From assembly GCF_040049255.1 (NCBI RefSeq), contig NZ_JBDZDR010000006.1, forward strand, positions 62,001-126,000: 64,000 bases of DNA, in the 5' to 3' direction. The first letter of the stretch is position 1, and every line of letters starts with the position of its first letter. Shown piece after piece: positions 38,066-46,875 of the stretch. The notes beneath the pieces were generated by a model. That model searched no databases, was not told the DNA's origin, and saw only the letters and a list, made by a program, of their open reading frames with translations. Origin of the DNA: Pseudaminobacter sp040049255. Its GTDB lineage: Bacteria > Pseudomonadota > Alphaproteobacteria > Rhizobiales > Rhizobiaceae. A program made the position numbers and the translations under genes.

Positions 38066-38887
38066 GTGGCGTACAAGACCATACTCCTCAATCTCGACAT
38101 CGACCGCCGCTCGACGCTGCTGATGAAGCTCGCGGTGGATCTGGCGCAGCGGCTCGACGCCCGGCTCATCGGGCTTGCCGCTGCCGACGTTCCGCCCCCT
38201 ATGGCATCGGCCGACGGCATGGTTTTCGACGGCGAACTGGTGGAGTGCGAGCGCGAGAACATAGAGGCGAAATTTGCCGAACTGCGCACGAAGCTGGAGC
38301 AGCTTGCCGGCACCGCCGTGGAGCTGGAATGGCGCGAGGAACTTGCAATCCCGACCCGCCATGTCACGGAGGCGGCACGCTCGGCCGATCTCATCATCAC
38401 CGGCCCGCCGGACAAGAGCGCCAGCGCAAACCTCTATCGCTCCACCGATCTCGGCAGCTTGGTGCTGAACGCCGGGCGGCCGGTTCTGGTGGCGGCCCTG
38501 GATGCGGAACGCCTTGCGGCCGACAAGGCGCTGGTGGCCTGGAAGGACACGCGCGAAGCGCGGCGCGCGGTGGCGGATGCAATTCCGCTGCTTACCCTGG
38601 CGCAGGAAGTGGCTGTGGTGACTGTCGAGGAAACCGAAGGTTCGATTTCGAGCACAGGGGTGGAGGATGTCGCCGCCTACCTCGCTCGCCACGGCATCAA
38701 GGCACGCGCCGAGATCATCGCCGGCCACGACGACAGCGCGGCGCTTACCAGCCATGCACGGTCGATGAAGGCCGATCTGGTCGTATCCGGCGCCTACGGC
38801 CACAGCAGATTGCGGGAGTGGGTCTTCGGCGGCGTGACCCGTTCGCTGCTGGGCGAAAACGGCCTGCACCGCTTCATGTCCAGCTGA
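38066..38887 (+). CDS. universal stress protein, tandem-domain type
   Basis: 273-residue paralogue of the leftward Usp, again with two UspA-like halves. The first begins YKTILLNLDID; the second ends with the signature SGAYGHSRLREWVFGGVTRSLL. Start is a GTG with GGAAAGGAA just before it; an ATG at 38061 is out of frame. A perfect FixK box lies upstream. A terminator-like hairpin about 150 bases past the stop separates it from fixL. Confidence 0.88.
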   Translation: MAYKTILLNLDIDRRSTLLMKLAVDLAQRLDARLIGLAAADVPPPMASADGMVFDGELVECERENIEAKFAELRTKLEQLAGTAVELEWREELAIPTRHVTEAARSADLIITGPPDKSASANLYRSTDLGSLVLNAGRPVLVAALDAERLAADKALVAWKDTREARRAVADAIPLLTLAQEVAVVTVEETEGSISSTGVEDVAAYLARHGIKARAEIIAGHDDSAALTSHARSMKADLVVSGAYGHSRLREWVFGGVTRSLLGENGLHRFMSS

Positions 38888-39039
38888 CCAGGACCGCCGC
38901 CGCGGCCGCTACTAGTGTGCGTCAGGCCGGGCCCTAAATTCAGGCAGGCCGCTTCTTCGCCTCGTGGGACATTGCCATAGCCGAGGCTCGCCTTCCCCCT
39001 CACGAGGGCGGGCTTGCAGCGTCGCAATGGGCTAAAATC

Positions 39040-39073
39040 ACCCGCATTCCCATGCGTTCGGAGGCGGGTTTTT
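39040..39073 (+). terminator. Rho-independent terminator after the usp gene
   Basis: ACCCGC and GCGGGT arms are followed immediately by TTTT on the plus strand. The 18-base loop is long and may fold further through TCC/GGA pairs. It lies about 150 bp past the usp stop and 60 bp before fixL. Confidence 0.55.
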
Positions 39074-39090
39074 CCTGATCGTTGCCCTAA

Positions 39091-39104
39091 TTATCATGTG
39101 ATAA
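39091..39104. promoter_or_regulatory. TTATCA-TG-TGATAA dyad upstream of fixL
   Basis: A perfect 6-2-6 inverted repeat, AT-rich in a GC-rich region, 29 bp before the fixL ATG. It may be an operator or part of the promoter. It is not a TTGA-N6-TCAA box. Confidence 0.45.
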
Positions 39105-39132
39105 AACCAGTCTCGAACCTGGTGCCCGCATC

Positions 39133-40626
39133 ATGCCGGCGAGAGATATTTCAGGCCTGTATGGCCGTTTCCTCCATGAGGTCGTGTCAAACCGCTTCGA
39201 CGGTCCGGCGGGCTATGTCCTGGCGCTTGCGTCGGTTGCCGCGGCCTTCTGCATCCGTTTCGCTCTGCAACAGCTTCTCGACGGCCGCGCCTCGTTCATC
39301 CTCTTCATCCCCGCCATATTGCTGGCATCGGTTGCCGGCGGCATCGGGCCAGGGTTGGTGGCAGTCGCCTTGTCACTGCCGGCCGCATACTATCTGGGCG
39401 GCGGCGCGCCCAGCGTCCCCGCCGACGCATTTCAGTTTGCCCTGTTTGCCTTGGTGGGCCTTGCCATAGCCTGGGTGGGAGAAAGGCTCCATCACGCGCA
39501 AAGGCTTGCGGACAAGACCGCGCGCGAGCTCGAGGCGAGGGAAGCGCATCTGCGCTCGATCCTGGATACGGTTCCCGACGCCACCGTGGTGATCGATGCG
39601 GGTGGAACGATCATCACCTTCAACGCCGCTGCGGTGAGGCAGTTCGGCTATTCGGAAGCCGAGATCTTGGGCCAGAACGTTCGCGTGCTGATGCCCGAGC
39701 CTTATCGCACCGAACATGACGGCTACATAAACCGCTATTTCACGACCCATCAGAAGCGCATCATCGGGCGCGACCGCGTCGTCGTCGGCAGGCGCAAGGA
39801 TGGCTCGACCTTTCCGATGAAGCTTTCGGTCGGCGAAATGAGCTTCGGCGGCAGCATCTACTTCACCGGCTTCATTCATGACCTGACCGAGCGCCAGGCG
39901 TCGGAATTGCGCCTGCACCAGGTGCAGGGCGAACTGGCCAGGCTGGCGCGGCTCAACGAACTGGGCGAGATGGCCTCAACGCTCGCGCACGAGCTCAACC
40001 ATCCGCTCTCGGCGATAGCCAATTACGTGCAGGGCTGCATCCGCCTGTTGCGCGACATCGACGACGGCCTTGCGGCCAAGATGCGCGAGGCGCTGGAAGA
40101 GGCCGCGCGGCAATCGTTTCGCGCCGGCCAGATCATCAAGCACCTGCGCGAATTCGTGACGCGGGGCGAAACCGAGAAGGCGCCGGAGGACGTGCGCAGG
40201 CTGGTGGAGGAAGCCGGCGCGCTGGCCCTGGCGGGCTCCCGCGAGCAGGGCGTGCGCTCGGTTTTCGACTTCGCGCCGGGGGCCGACACGGTGATGGTGG
40301 ACCGCGTGCAGATCCAGCAGGTGCTGGCAAACCTGATGCGCAACGCCATGGAAGCGATGCGCGAATGCGAGCGCCGCGAACTGCTGGTGCGCACCTCGTC
40401 AAACGGCGATGGCATGGTCACCGTGGAGGTTGCCGACACCGGGCCCGGCATACCGGACGAGATCGCGGCGCAATTGTTCACCCCCTTTGTCACCACGAAG
40501 CCGGGAGGCATGGGCGTGGGGCTTTCCATTTCCAAGCGCATCGTGGAGGCGCATGGAGGCGAAATGGCCGTCAGGCGGAACGATGATGGCGGCGCGACGT
40601 TTCACTTCACCCTGCCGACAATATGA
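39133..40626 (+). CDS. fixL: oxygen-sensing histidine kinase FixL
   Basis: 497-residue membrane-bound kinase. About four N-terminal helices (residues 25-115) precede a haem-binding PAS domain. The proximal haem ligand His195 lies in YRTEHDGYINRY; Arg201 and Arg215 match the Arg206 and Arg220 of Bradyrhizobium FixL that contact haem and oxygen, while the position of its His214 is arginine here. The kinase core has the phosphorylated His286 in LAHELNHPLSAI, the N box LMRNAMEAM, and G boxes DTGPGIPDE and GGMGVGLSIS. Deoxy-haem switches the kinase on, and it phosphorylates FixJ. The fixJ gene follows 15 bases later. Confidence 0.94.
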   Translation: MPARDISGLYGRFLHEVVSNRFDGPAGYVLALASVAAAFCIRFALQQLLDGRASFILFIPAILLASVAGGIGPGLVAVALSLPAAYYLGGGAPSVPADAFQFALFALVGLAIAWVGERLHHAQRLADKTARELEAREAHLRSILDTVPDATVVIDAGGTIITFNAAAVRQFGYSEAEILGQNVRVLMPEPYRTEHDGYINRYFTTHQKRIIGRDRVVVGRRKDGSTFPMKLSVGEMSFGGSIYFTGFIHDLTERQASELRLHQVQGELARLARLNELGEMASTLAHELNHPLSAIANYVQGCIRLLRDIDDGLAAKMREALEEAARQSFRAGQIIKHLREFVTRGETEKAPEDVRRLVEEAGALALAGSREQGVRSVFDFAPGADTVMVDRVQIQQVLANLMRNAMEAMRECERRELLVRTSSNGDGMVTVEVADTGPGIPDEIAAQLFTPFVTTKPGGMGVGLSISKRIVEAHGGEMAVRRNDDGGATFHFTLPTI

Positions 40627-40641
40627 CAGGCGCGTTGCGGC

Positions 40642-41259
40642 ATGATCGATCCATACGTCATCCAGATCGTCGACGACGAGGAGCAGGCAAGGAAGTCACT
40701 CGCCTTCCTGCTGACCACGGCCGGTTTCGCGGTGCGCACGCACGAGACGGCCGCCGCGTTTCTTGCGGTCGCGCCCAACATCCGCAACGGCTGCCTGCTG
40801 ACCGACCTGCGAATGCCCGACATCAGCGGCGTCGAGCTGCTGCGCTGTTTGCGGGCTTCCCATATCAGCATGCCGGCCATCGTCATCACCGGCCATGGCG
40901 ACGTGCCCATGGCGGTCGAGGCGATGAAGGCCGGCGCGCTCGACTTCATCGAGAAGCCGTTCGAGGACGAAGTGCTGATCGAGGCGCTGGAACACGCCGT
41001 GCAAACCCATGCCAGCAAACCGGCCGGCGCCGAGGAGCTGGCCGTCGTGCAGGCGCGGCTGAACCAATTGAGCGAACGCGAACGCCAGGTGCTTTCCGGC
41101 GTGGTGAGCGGGCTTCCCAACAAGACCATCGCCTATGAGCTGGACATCAGCCCGCGCACGGTGGAGGCGCATCGCGCCAGCGTGATGGCAAAGATGCAGG
41201 CAAGAAGCCTGCCCGAGCTGGTGCGCATGACGATGGCGGCGCAGTTCGACCTCCATTGA
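40642..41259 (+). CDS. fixJ: response regulator FixJ
   Basis: 205 residues, the same length as Bradyrhizobium FixJ. The receiver has VDDEEQARKSL, the phosphorylated Asp55 in LLTDLRMPDISG, the conserved Thr in VITGHGDVPMAV and Lys in IEKPFEDE. A linker leads to the LuxR/NarL-type helix-turn-helix SERERQVLSGVVSGLPNKTIAYELDISPRTVEAHR. When phosphorylated by FixL it should activate fixK through the dyad at 30868-30883. It is co-transcribed with fixL and converges with the ParB-like gene 12 bases on. Confidence 0.95.
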   Translation: MIDPYVIQIVDDEEQARKSLAFLLTTAGFAVRTHETAAAFLAVAPNIRNGCLLTDLRMPDISGVELLRCLRASHISMPAIVITGHGDVPMAVEAMKAGALDFIEKPFEDEVLIEALEHAVQTHASKPAGAEELAVVQARLNQLSERERQVLSGVVSGLPNKTIAYELDISPRTVEAHRASVMAKMQARSLPELVRMTMAAQFDLH

Positions 41260-41271
41260 CACCGGCGTCGG

Positions 41272-41889
41272 TCATTCGTCCGGGCCGCACCACCCCGGAA
41301 GATAGCTGGCGTCCGGGCCGTGTGCCACAGCCAGCGCCTGAACAAGCGCCTTCTGGAAATCGCGTTCCAGGGTCGTGATCTCGACCTGGCGGCGCAGGAA
41401 ATCGGCCCAGAGGAACTCCGAGTATGGCGTGGCATCCTTGCCGTAGCCTCCTGCCCTGCGCAAGGCACCGGCAAGCGAGCGGTAGGGGTCGTCGGCAAGA
41501 TCGTCGATGGCCTTGGGAAGCCGGTCGAGCGGCTTTCGTTTCCCGGCGGCATCGTAGGGGTGCAGCCAGTTGCGGTTGTCCATGAATGTCCAGAATGACG
41601 GCTTGGGGAGCGTGCTGAGATCGGCGACGAGCCTAACCAAAACATGCTCGACCCTTTCCTCGTAGAGCGCGCGGACGAGATGGTGATTGTCGATGAGATA
41701 GTGCCGCTGCTTTGGACCCAGCACCGCCGGCACCATGTGATGCCCCAGGAACTCCGACCCGCCCTCTTCCGACCGCCTGCGCCACTCGACGCGCTTCTGG
41801 GAAACTTCGCGATAGCCGACCGTCATCTGTGTCGGTCGCAGGGCAGCGATCTCGACTGGTTGAAGCAGCGGCTCGACGTCACGCTTCAT
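41272..41889 (-). CDS. ParB-like nuclease-domain protein
   Basis: 205-residue cytoplasmic protein of the ParBc_2 type (PF08857, chromosome-partitioning-like fold). The start MKRDVEPLLQPVEIAALRPTQMTVGYREV corresponds to the ParB N-terminal strand, and YLIDNHHLVRALYEE to the GxHR-like motif, here DNHH. GGGAGG eight bases upstream supports the ATG at 41889, which lies inside the end of the SulP gene, so translation is coupled. This family is usually found singly with unknown role, and chromosome segregation is unlikely. Linkage to an anion transporter is unusual. Confidence 0.8.
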   Translation of the reverse strand: MKRDVEPLLQPVEIAALRPTQMTVGYREVSQKRVEWRRRSEEGGSEFLGHHMVPAVLGPKQRHYLIDNHHLVRALYEERVEHVLVRLVADLSTLPKPSFWTFMDNRNWLHPYDAAGKRKPLDRLPKAIDDLADDPYRSLAGALRRAGGYGKDATPYSEFLWADFLRRQVEITTLERDFQKALVQALAVAHGPDASYLPGWCGPDE

Positions 41890-43507
41890 GATGGCAACCT
41901 CCCTGCTCCTGGATCGATGCCGACACGGCCCGGACCGCATCGTCGACGCTGTAGCTGCTGCGGGCCTGAAGATCGGTTGCCCCGGCCGCGAGCAGCAGGT
42001 CGCTGACGCGGTGGTGCAGCCGCGCAAGCTGTACCCTCACGCCGCTTGCAGATATGGCGCGGTCGAATTCCAGCAAGGCGTCGAGCGCGGTGCTGTCGAA
42101 CTCCGCGCTTTCCTCGAGACTGACGACGACTGCCCTGACCGTCGGCTCGGCCGCAACCTTGTTGCGGATCACGGCAAAGGTCCGGTCTGCATTGGCGAAG
42201 AACAACGGCTCGGTCGGCCGCCAGATGGCAATCCCTTTCGGCAGCACGGCGTCTTCATGGCGAGCGACGTCGACATAGTCATGCGAGTTGCCGACTTGGC
42301 CCAGCCGCGCGACATGCGGGGTGGCAAGGCGCTGCACCAGCGCAATCAACGATAGCGCGATTGCCACCAGCATGCCGGCCAGCACGCCAAGCAGCAGCAC
42401 GGAGGCGGCCGCGCCGACGGCGATGTAGAAATCCCTTCCAAGCCGCCACAGCCGCAGGAACGGCGCGAGGTCGAGCGAATGGGTGAGAGCGGCAATCACC
42501 ACCGCGGCCAGCACCGCCTGCGGCAATTGCGCGACGAGCGGCGCGGCGAAGGCGATCAGCACGGCAAGCCCCAGCCCCGCGATCACGGCCGTCGCGCGGG
42601 TCTTGGCGCCGGCCGCTTCGCTTGCCGAGCCGGCGGAAAAGCCCGCCCCCACGGGCATGCCCTGCACGACCGCGGCTGCAAGATTGGCAAAGCCGAGCGC
42701 GCCGAGCTCGCGGTTGGGCTCGACGGAATCGCCATGGCGCAGCGCAAGCGCCCGGATGGTGCCCCAGGATTCGGCAAACAGGATCAGCACCAGCGGCACG
42801 GTGAACTGGGCAAGCGTTGCATATTCCGGCCAGCCGAGCGCCGGGAATGTCGGCCAGCGGGGCTCGAGGTTGATCGCGCCCACGACCGCAACGCCTTGTC
42901 CCGCAAGACCGAGGCCCAGCGATGCCGCCACCCCCGCCGCCAGCACCAGAAAGGCGCCGGGGACCGCCGGAAAGCGCTTCAGCAGCAGGAGCGCGACAAG
43001 CGCGACGGCACCGATCGCCAGGCTCACCAGATTCCATTGCGGAAGTGCGGCGGCCAGCTCGGCGAGCAGGGACCAGATATTGGGTGCGGAAACCTCCACG
43101 CCGGCGAGCCGCGGCAACTGATGGATGATGATGGTTATGGCAAGGCCGAAGGCAAAGCCGCCCAGAACCGGACGCGAGATGAAGCCGGTGAAGCCGCCAA
43201 GCCGGGCTGCGGCGGCAAACAGGAAGAGGCACCCGGCCAGCGCAACCACGATCGTGGCGAGGGCCGGCTTGAAGCCATCGACGCCCGGGATCGACGCGAG
43301 CGTCGCCGCCAGAATTGCGGCGGAAGAAGAGGTCGGCGAGACGATGGCGAAGCGGCTGCGGCCGAAGGCAGCGTAGGTCAGGCAACCCGCAATGCCGGCC
43401 AGGATGGCGCGCTGGGGCGGCAAGCCGGCAATCGATGCGTAGGCCACCGCTTCCGGCAGCAACAGGCCGGCCACGGAAACGCCTGCAATGAGGTCGCCCT
43501 TGCGCAT
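41879..43507 (-). CDS. SulP family anion transporter with STAS domain
   Basis: 542-residue inner-membrane transporter for sulfate, bicarbonate or related anions. The membrane part shows the SulP signature near the start (GLLLPEAVAYASIAGLPPQ) and AAVVQGMPVGAGFSAGSASEAAGAKTRATAVIAG further on. The C-terminal STAS domain (about residues 410-530) includes VVVSLEESAEFDSTALDALLEF, the conserved anti-sigma-antagonist-like strand-helix. Its end overlaps the ParB-like gene by 11 bases. The transported ion cannot be read. Confidence 0.9.
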   Translation of the reverse strand: MRKGDLIAGVSVAGLLLPEAVAYASIAGLPPQRAILAGIAGCLTYAAFGRSRFAIVSPTSSSAAILAATLASIPGVDGFKPALATIVVALAGCLFLFAAAARLGGFTGFISRPVLGGFAFGLAITIIIHQLPRLAGVEVSAPNIWSLLAELAAALPQWNLVSLAIGAVALVALLLLKRFPAVPGAFLVLAAGVAASLGLGLAGQGVAVVGAINLEPRWPTFPALGWPEYATLAQFTVPLVLILFAESWGTIRALALRHGDSVEPNRELGALGFANLAAAVVQGMPVGAGFSAGSASEAAGAKTRATAVIAGLGLAVLIAFAAPLVAQLPQAVLAAVVIAALTHSLDLAPFLRLWRLGRDFYIAVGAAASVLLLGVLAGMLVAIALSLIALVQRLATPHVARLGQVGNSHDYVDVARHEDAVLPKGIAIWRPTEPLFFANADRTFAVIRNKVAAEPTVRAVVVSLEESAEFDSTALDALLEFDRAISASGVRVQLARLHHRVSDLLLAAGATDLQARSSYSVDDAVRAVSASIQEQGGCHHEA

Positions 43508-43520
43508 GCAGCTGATCTAA

Positions 43521-43537
43521 CGCCGCAATCTGCGGCG
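43521..43537. terminator. short GC-rich hairpin before the SulP gene
   Basis: CGCCGCA-ATC-TGCGGCG, a perfect 7-bp stem, lies between the ferredoxin-reductase gene and the SulP start on the same strand. It may attenuate read-through. There is no T-run. Confidence 0.35.
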
Positions 43538-43604
43538 CTGGCAAGAGGCCGTGCGGCGTGACCAGCCGCGGGGTTATTTCCCGAGAGGTGCGCCGCCGCC
43601 TGCC

Positions 43605-44726
43605 TCAGATGTCGATGACGAGCGAACCTTTCGGCTTCGAGCAGCACAGCAGCACCTCGCCCGCCGCAAGCTCGTCGAGCGGCTCCTCGAAATAGGCGAC
43701 CTCGCCCTCGATCAGGCGCGACTTGCAGGTGCTGCAGACGCCCGCGCGGCAGGAGAAGTCCGGCGCCAGGCCCTGGTCCTCGGCAAAGGACAGCAGGGAT
43801 TCCGCGCTGTCGTCCCAGACGGCGGTGCGGCCCGAGCGGCGGAATTCGATGGTGAGCTGGTCGCCCGTAGCCGCGGCCTCGCCTTGCGGCGCCGGCGGCG
43901 TTTCGGCGGCCGGTTGCACCCGGTCCGGCTCCAGCACGGTCGCGGGGCCAAAAAACTCGTAGGCGATACGCTCCTTCGCGATGCCCAGCCCGCGCAGCGT
44001 GCCGTACATCGCCTGCATGAAGGGCGGCGGCCCGCACAGATAGACCTCGTAATCGTCGAGCGGCAGCAGGCTCTGCAGCAGCTCGCGGGTGATCACGCCC
44101 TCGCTGTGGTGGCGCGCGGCGGTGCGGTCGGCCTCGGTCGGGAAGCGGTAGCAGAAATGCACAGTGATGCCGGCGCGCGAGGCCGCCACCCCCTCCACCT
44201 CGTCGCGCAGGGCGTGCACCTCGCCATTGTCGCAGGCATGGATGAAGAACACCCGGCGCCCGCTGCCGGCAAGCGCATGCAGCATCGAGACCATGGGCGT
44301 CAGCCCGACGCCGCCGCTCAGAAGCACCACCGGCCGCTCGCTCGTCTCGTCCAGGACGAAGTCGCCGCGCGGCCCTTCCGCCAAAAGCACATCGCCGACC
44401 TCGGTGCGGTCGTGCAGGAAGGACGAGCACGCACCCGCCGGCAGCTCGGGCGCCGCTGCCGGCTCGCGCTTGACCGTGATGCGATAGCTGCCGGGCGACG
44501 CCGGCGAACAGGAGACGCTGTAGTTGCGCAGCACAAAGCCGCCCTCGCCCTCCACCGGCAGCTTGAACACCAGGAACTGGCCGGGCGCGAAGGCGCGCCA
44601 GCCCTCCGGCTGCAGCGGCTCCAGGTAAAGCGAGGTGATGATGCTGCTTTCGCGAACCTTGGCGACGACCCTCAGCTCGCGAAAGCCGCTCCTGCCGGCG
44701 ACTTCGACGCCCGCGACTGCGTTCAT
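43605..44726 (-). CDS. oxygenase reductase: FAD/NAD(P) reductase with C-terminal [2Fe-2S] ferredoxin
   Basis: 373-residue electron-transfer partner of the adjoining Rieske oxygenase. The N-terminal flavin domain has LRNYSVS (RxYS flavin contact), the NAD(P) domain has LLSGGVGLTPMVSML and EVYLCGPPPFM, and the C-terminal plant-type ferredoxin has cysteines in CRAGVCSTCKSRL and a later LCC. It moves electrons from NAD(P)H to the oxygenase. Its ATG overlaps the oxygenase stop as ATGA. VanB-like and carnitine-oxygenase-like reductases share this order. Confidence 0.9.
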   Translation of the reverse strand: MNAVAGVEVAGRSGFRELRVVAKVRESSIITSLYLEPLQPEGWRAFAPGQFLVFKLPVEGEGGFVLRNYSVSCSPASPGSYRITVKREPAAAPELPAGACSSFLHDRTEVGDVLLAEGPRGDFVLDETSERPVVLLSGGVGLTPMVSMLHALAGSGRRVFFIHACDNGEVHALRDEVEGVAASRAGITVHFCYRFPTEADRTAARHHSEGVITRELLQSLLPLDDYEVYLCGPPPFMQAMYGTLRGLGIAKERIAYEFFGPATVLEPDRVQPAAETPPAPQGEAAATGDQLTIEFRRSGRTAVWDDSAESLLSFAEDQGLAPDFSCRAGVCSTCKSRLIEGEVAYFEEPLDELAAGEVLLCCSKPKGSLVIDI

Positions 44727-45763
44727 TCGGCGGCCTGCTTGGCTGCGCTCTCGGCGGCGATCAGCTGGCCGAGATTGCGCCGGAAGCGCAGCGGGCCGAC
44801 ATCGATCTTCAGGTCGAGATTGGGGGTGCGCATGTTCTTCATGCCCTTGTGCACCGCGTTCAGCACCGCGCGGTCTTCCTCGAAGGCGCCGCGCACCGAG
44901 GCGGCGAACTGGCGCGACACCTCTTCGTCGTCGGGCGCGAAGTTGCGCATCTGGAACCAGTAATACCTGGTGTGGTCCTCATCCACCGGCGTCATGAAGT
45001 TATAGCTGTCCATCAGGAACACGTCCTCATGCAGCGGCTTGTCTTCGCCGCCGGTGTTGGCTGGCACGAAGATCGCCTTGATGATGGCGTTGCTGGGATA
45101 GTGCACCTCGTAGTGCTGCTTGCGGTCGCAATTGCCGCTGAACTTCAGGAACGGCTTGTAGAAGGGCGCCGGCTCCACGTCGTGCATCCAGCGCCACACC
45201 GTGACGCCCTTTTCGCCCACCGTGGTCTGCAGCGGCAGGTCTTCCATCGCCTGCACGCCGCCGAACGACGACTGGTGCACCCACGACACATGCGAGGGGT
45301 CGAGCAGGTTGTCGGTCATGTAGAGATAGTTGCATTCGAGCAGCATGGACTCGCCGCGATTCACCCCCCAGGCCGGATCGCCCCAGTGCTCGACCTGGAA
45401 GATCTCGGCCGGATCGGCCTTGTCGGCCTCGCCCATCCAGATCCACAGCAGGCCGTAGCGTTCGACCAGCGGGTAGGCGCGCACGCAGGCGACATGCGGG
45501 ATCTTCTCCGCGCCCGGCACGCGCGTGCAGGTGCCCGTGCCGTCGAAGGTCAGTCCGTGATAGCCGCACTCGACCTCGTCGCCCTTGATCCGGCCCATAG
45601 ACAGCGGCAGCTTGCGGTGCGGGCAGGCATTCTCCAGCGCCACCGGCGTGCCGTCGGTCTTGCGGTAGAGAACGATCTCCTCGCCCAGCACCTTGACCGG
45701 CTGGAGCTGGCGGCCAACCTCGTGGTCCCAGGCGGCGACGTACCAGGCGTTTTTCAGAAACAT
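44723..45763 (-). CDS. Rieske non-haem iron oxygenase, VanA-like
   Basis: 346-residue oxygenase subunit resembling vanillate O-demethylase and related ring- or O-/N-dealkylating enzymes. The Rieske centre is formed by CPHRKL and CGYHGL. The mononuclear iron site is in DNLLDPSHVSWVH (two histidines, bridging aspartate). AGGAGG five bases before the ATG sets the start. It forms an operon with the reductase and faces a LysR-family gene. The substrate is not determined; a methoxylated aromatic or quaternary amine would be usual guesses. Confidence 0.88.
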   Translation of the reverse strand: MFLKNAWYVAAWDHEVGRQLQPVKVLGEEIVLYRKTDGTPVALENACPHRKLPLSMGRIKGDEVECGYHGLTFDGTGTCTRVPGAEKIPHVACVRAYPLVERYGLLWIWMGEADKADPAEIFQVEHWGDPAWGVNRGESMLLECNYLYMTDNLLDPSHVSWVHQSSFGGVQAMEDLPLQTTVGEKGVTVWRWMHDVEPAPFYKPFLKFSGNCDRKQHYEVHYPSNAIIKAIFVPANTGGEDKPLHEDVFLMDSYNFMTPVDEDHTRYYWFQMRNFAPDDEEVSRQFAASVRGAFEEDRAVLNAVHKGMKNMRTPNLDLKIDVGPLRFRRNLGQLIAAESAAKQAAE

Positions 45764-45834
45764 CGGTTCCTCCTGCAAATTTTGGGCCAAAGCCTAAGCC
45801 ACAAGCCCGGGGATCAAAAGCGATTCAATTTGCC

Positions 45835-45847
45835 TTCTATGTTAGAA
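45835..45847. promoter_or_regulatory. LysR-type T-N11-A dyad
   Basis: TTCTA-TGT-TAGAA is a perfect 13-bp dyad with T-N11-A spacing in the divergent promoter between the oxygenase operon and its LysR-family neighbour, 17 bp before the regulator ATG. Confidence 0.6.
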
Positions 45848-45864
45848 AATCTACAGTATCGAGC

Positions 45865-46797
45865 ATGAAAACGCCGCTCAAACTGCCGCCGCTGCGCGCC
45901 ATCCAGGCGTTCGAGTCCGTCGCCCGTCTCGGCACGGTCAGCGCGGCTGCGGACGAACTCGGCGTCACCCCCGGCGCGGTGAGCCAGCAACTGCGCAATG
46001 TCGAGACCGCGATCGGCCTCCGGCTGGTGGAGCGCAAGGGCCGCCGCGTGGCCCTTACCGAGCTGGGCAAGCAGTACCAGCGCGGCATCGCCAACACCTT
46101 CGACGAGTTGAAGAAGGCGCAGGCCGCGCTCTACCAGAGCCACCGCAAGGCCGGCTTCGTGGTGAGCTGCCTGCCCTCGCTGGCCAGCAAATGGGTGGGC
46201 CCGCTGGTGCTCGACTGGAGGGCGAAGAACCCCGAGGCCAACATCAGGCTGATCGGCTCGGAGACCGAGCCGCGCCTGGACGACGGCGAGGCAGACTTCC
46301 GGATCACCTACGGCCAGGGGGTGCACACTTACGAACACTATGCCGAGATGTTCACCGACTGGGTTGTGCCGGCCTGCTCGCCGTCGTTCCTGGCCGCCCA
46401 CCCTCTCAGGACGCCAGCCGACATCGTCAAGCTTCCGCTGATCGAGATCGAATGGGATGCCGACCAGCAGCCGTCGGTGAGCTGGCACGACTGGGCGGCG
46501 CTGGCGGGCGCCGAGGTGCCGGAAAAATCCGCGGAAATCACCTTCTCGCTTTCCAGCGCGGCAATCGAAGCCGCCATGAACGGTCGCGGTTTCGTGCTGG
46601 CGCAGATGTCGATGATTTCCGGCGACCTGGAGGCCGGCCGGCTGGTGGTGCCCTTCGACCTGCGGCTGCGGATGCCGGGCGCCTATTTCCTGGCATGGAA
46701 CCGCGCGGCGCTGGAAAAATCCTTTGGCGCGGCATTTCGCGCCTTCATGCTCTCCATGTCCAAACGCCAAAACGCCCGCTCTGCGCAAACGCCGTAG
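45865..46797 (+). CDS. LysR family regulator, GcvA-like
   Basis: 310 residues. The winged helix-turn-helix at the N terminus reads LRAIQAFESVARLGTVSAAADELGVTPGAVSQQLRNVE, close to GcvA/AmpR-type regulators, followed by the substrate-binding-like domain. It is divergent from the Rieske oxygenase/reductase operon, with a T-N11-A dyad between them, so it probably activates that operon in response to the substrate. A terminator-like hairpin follows the stop. Confidence 0.9.
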   Translation: MKTPLKLPPLRAIQAFESVARLGTVSAAADELGVTPGAVSQQLRNVETAIGLRLVERKGRRVALTELGKQYQRGIANTFDELKKAQAALYQSHRKAGFVVSCLPSLASKWVGPLVLDWRAKNPEANIRLIGSETEPRLDDGEADFRITYGQGVHTYEHYAEMFTDWVVPACSPSFLAAHPLRTPADIVKLPLIEIEWDADQQPSVSWHDWAALAGAEVPEKSAEITFSLSSAAIEAAMNGRGFVLAQMSMISGDLEAGRLVVPFDLRLRMPGAYFLAWNRAALEKSFGAAFRAFMLSMSKRQNARSAQTP

Positions 46798-46803
46798 CGA
46801 GGC

Positions 46804-46840
46804 GCAACCGATATCCACCCTCGGTTGCAATCCGTCTTTT
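46804..46840 (+). terminator. terminator after the LysR gene
   Basis: GCAACCGA and TCGGTTGC form an 8-bp stem with a nine-base loop, followed by AATCCGTCTTTT, seven bases past the LysR stop. Confidence 0.6.
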
Positions 46841-46875
46841 CCCTTCCTACCGACTTGCATGACGATAATGGCGCC

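Noticed and set aside
41272..41889. Plasmid or chromosome partition protein ParB
   Set aside because: No ParA, parS-like repeats or origin features are nearby; the protein is of the short stand-alone ParBc_2 type.
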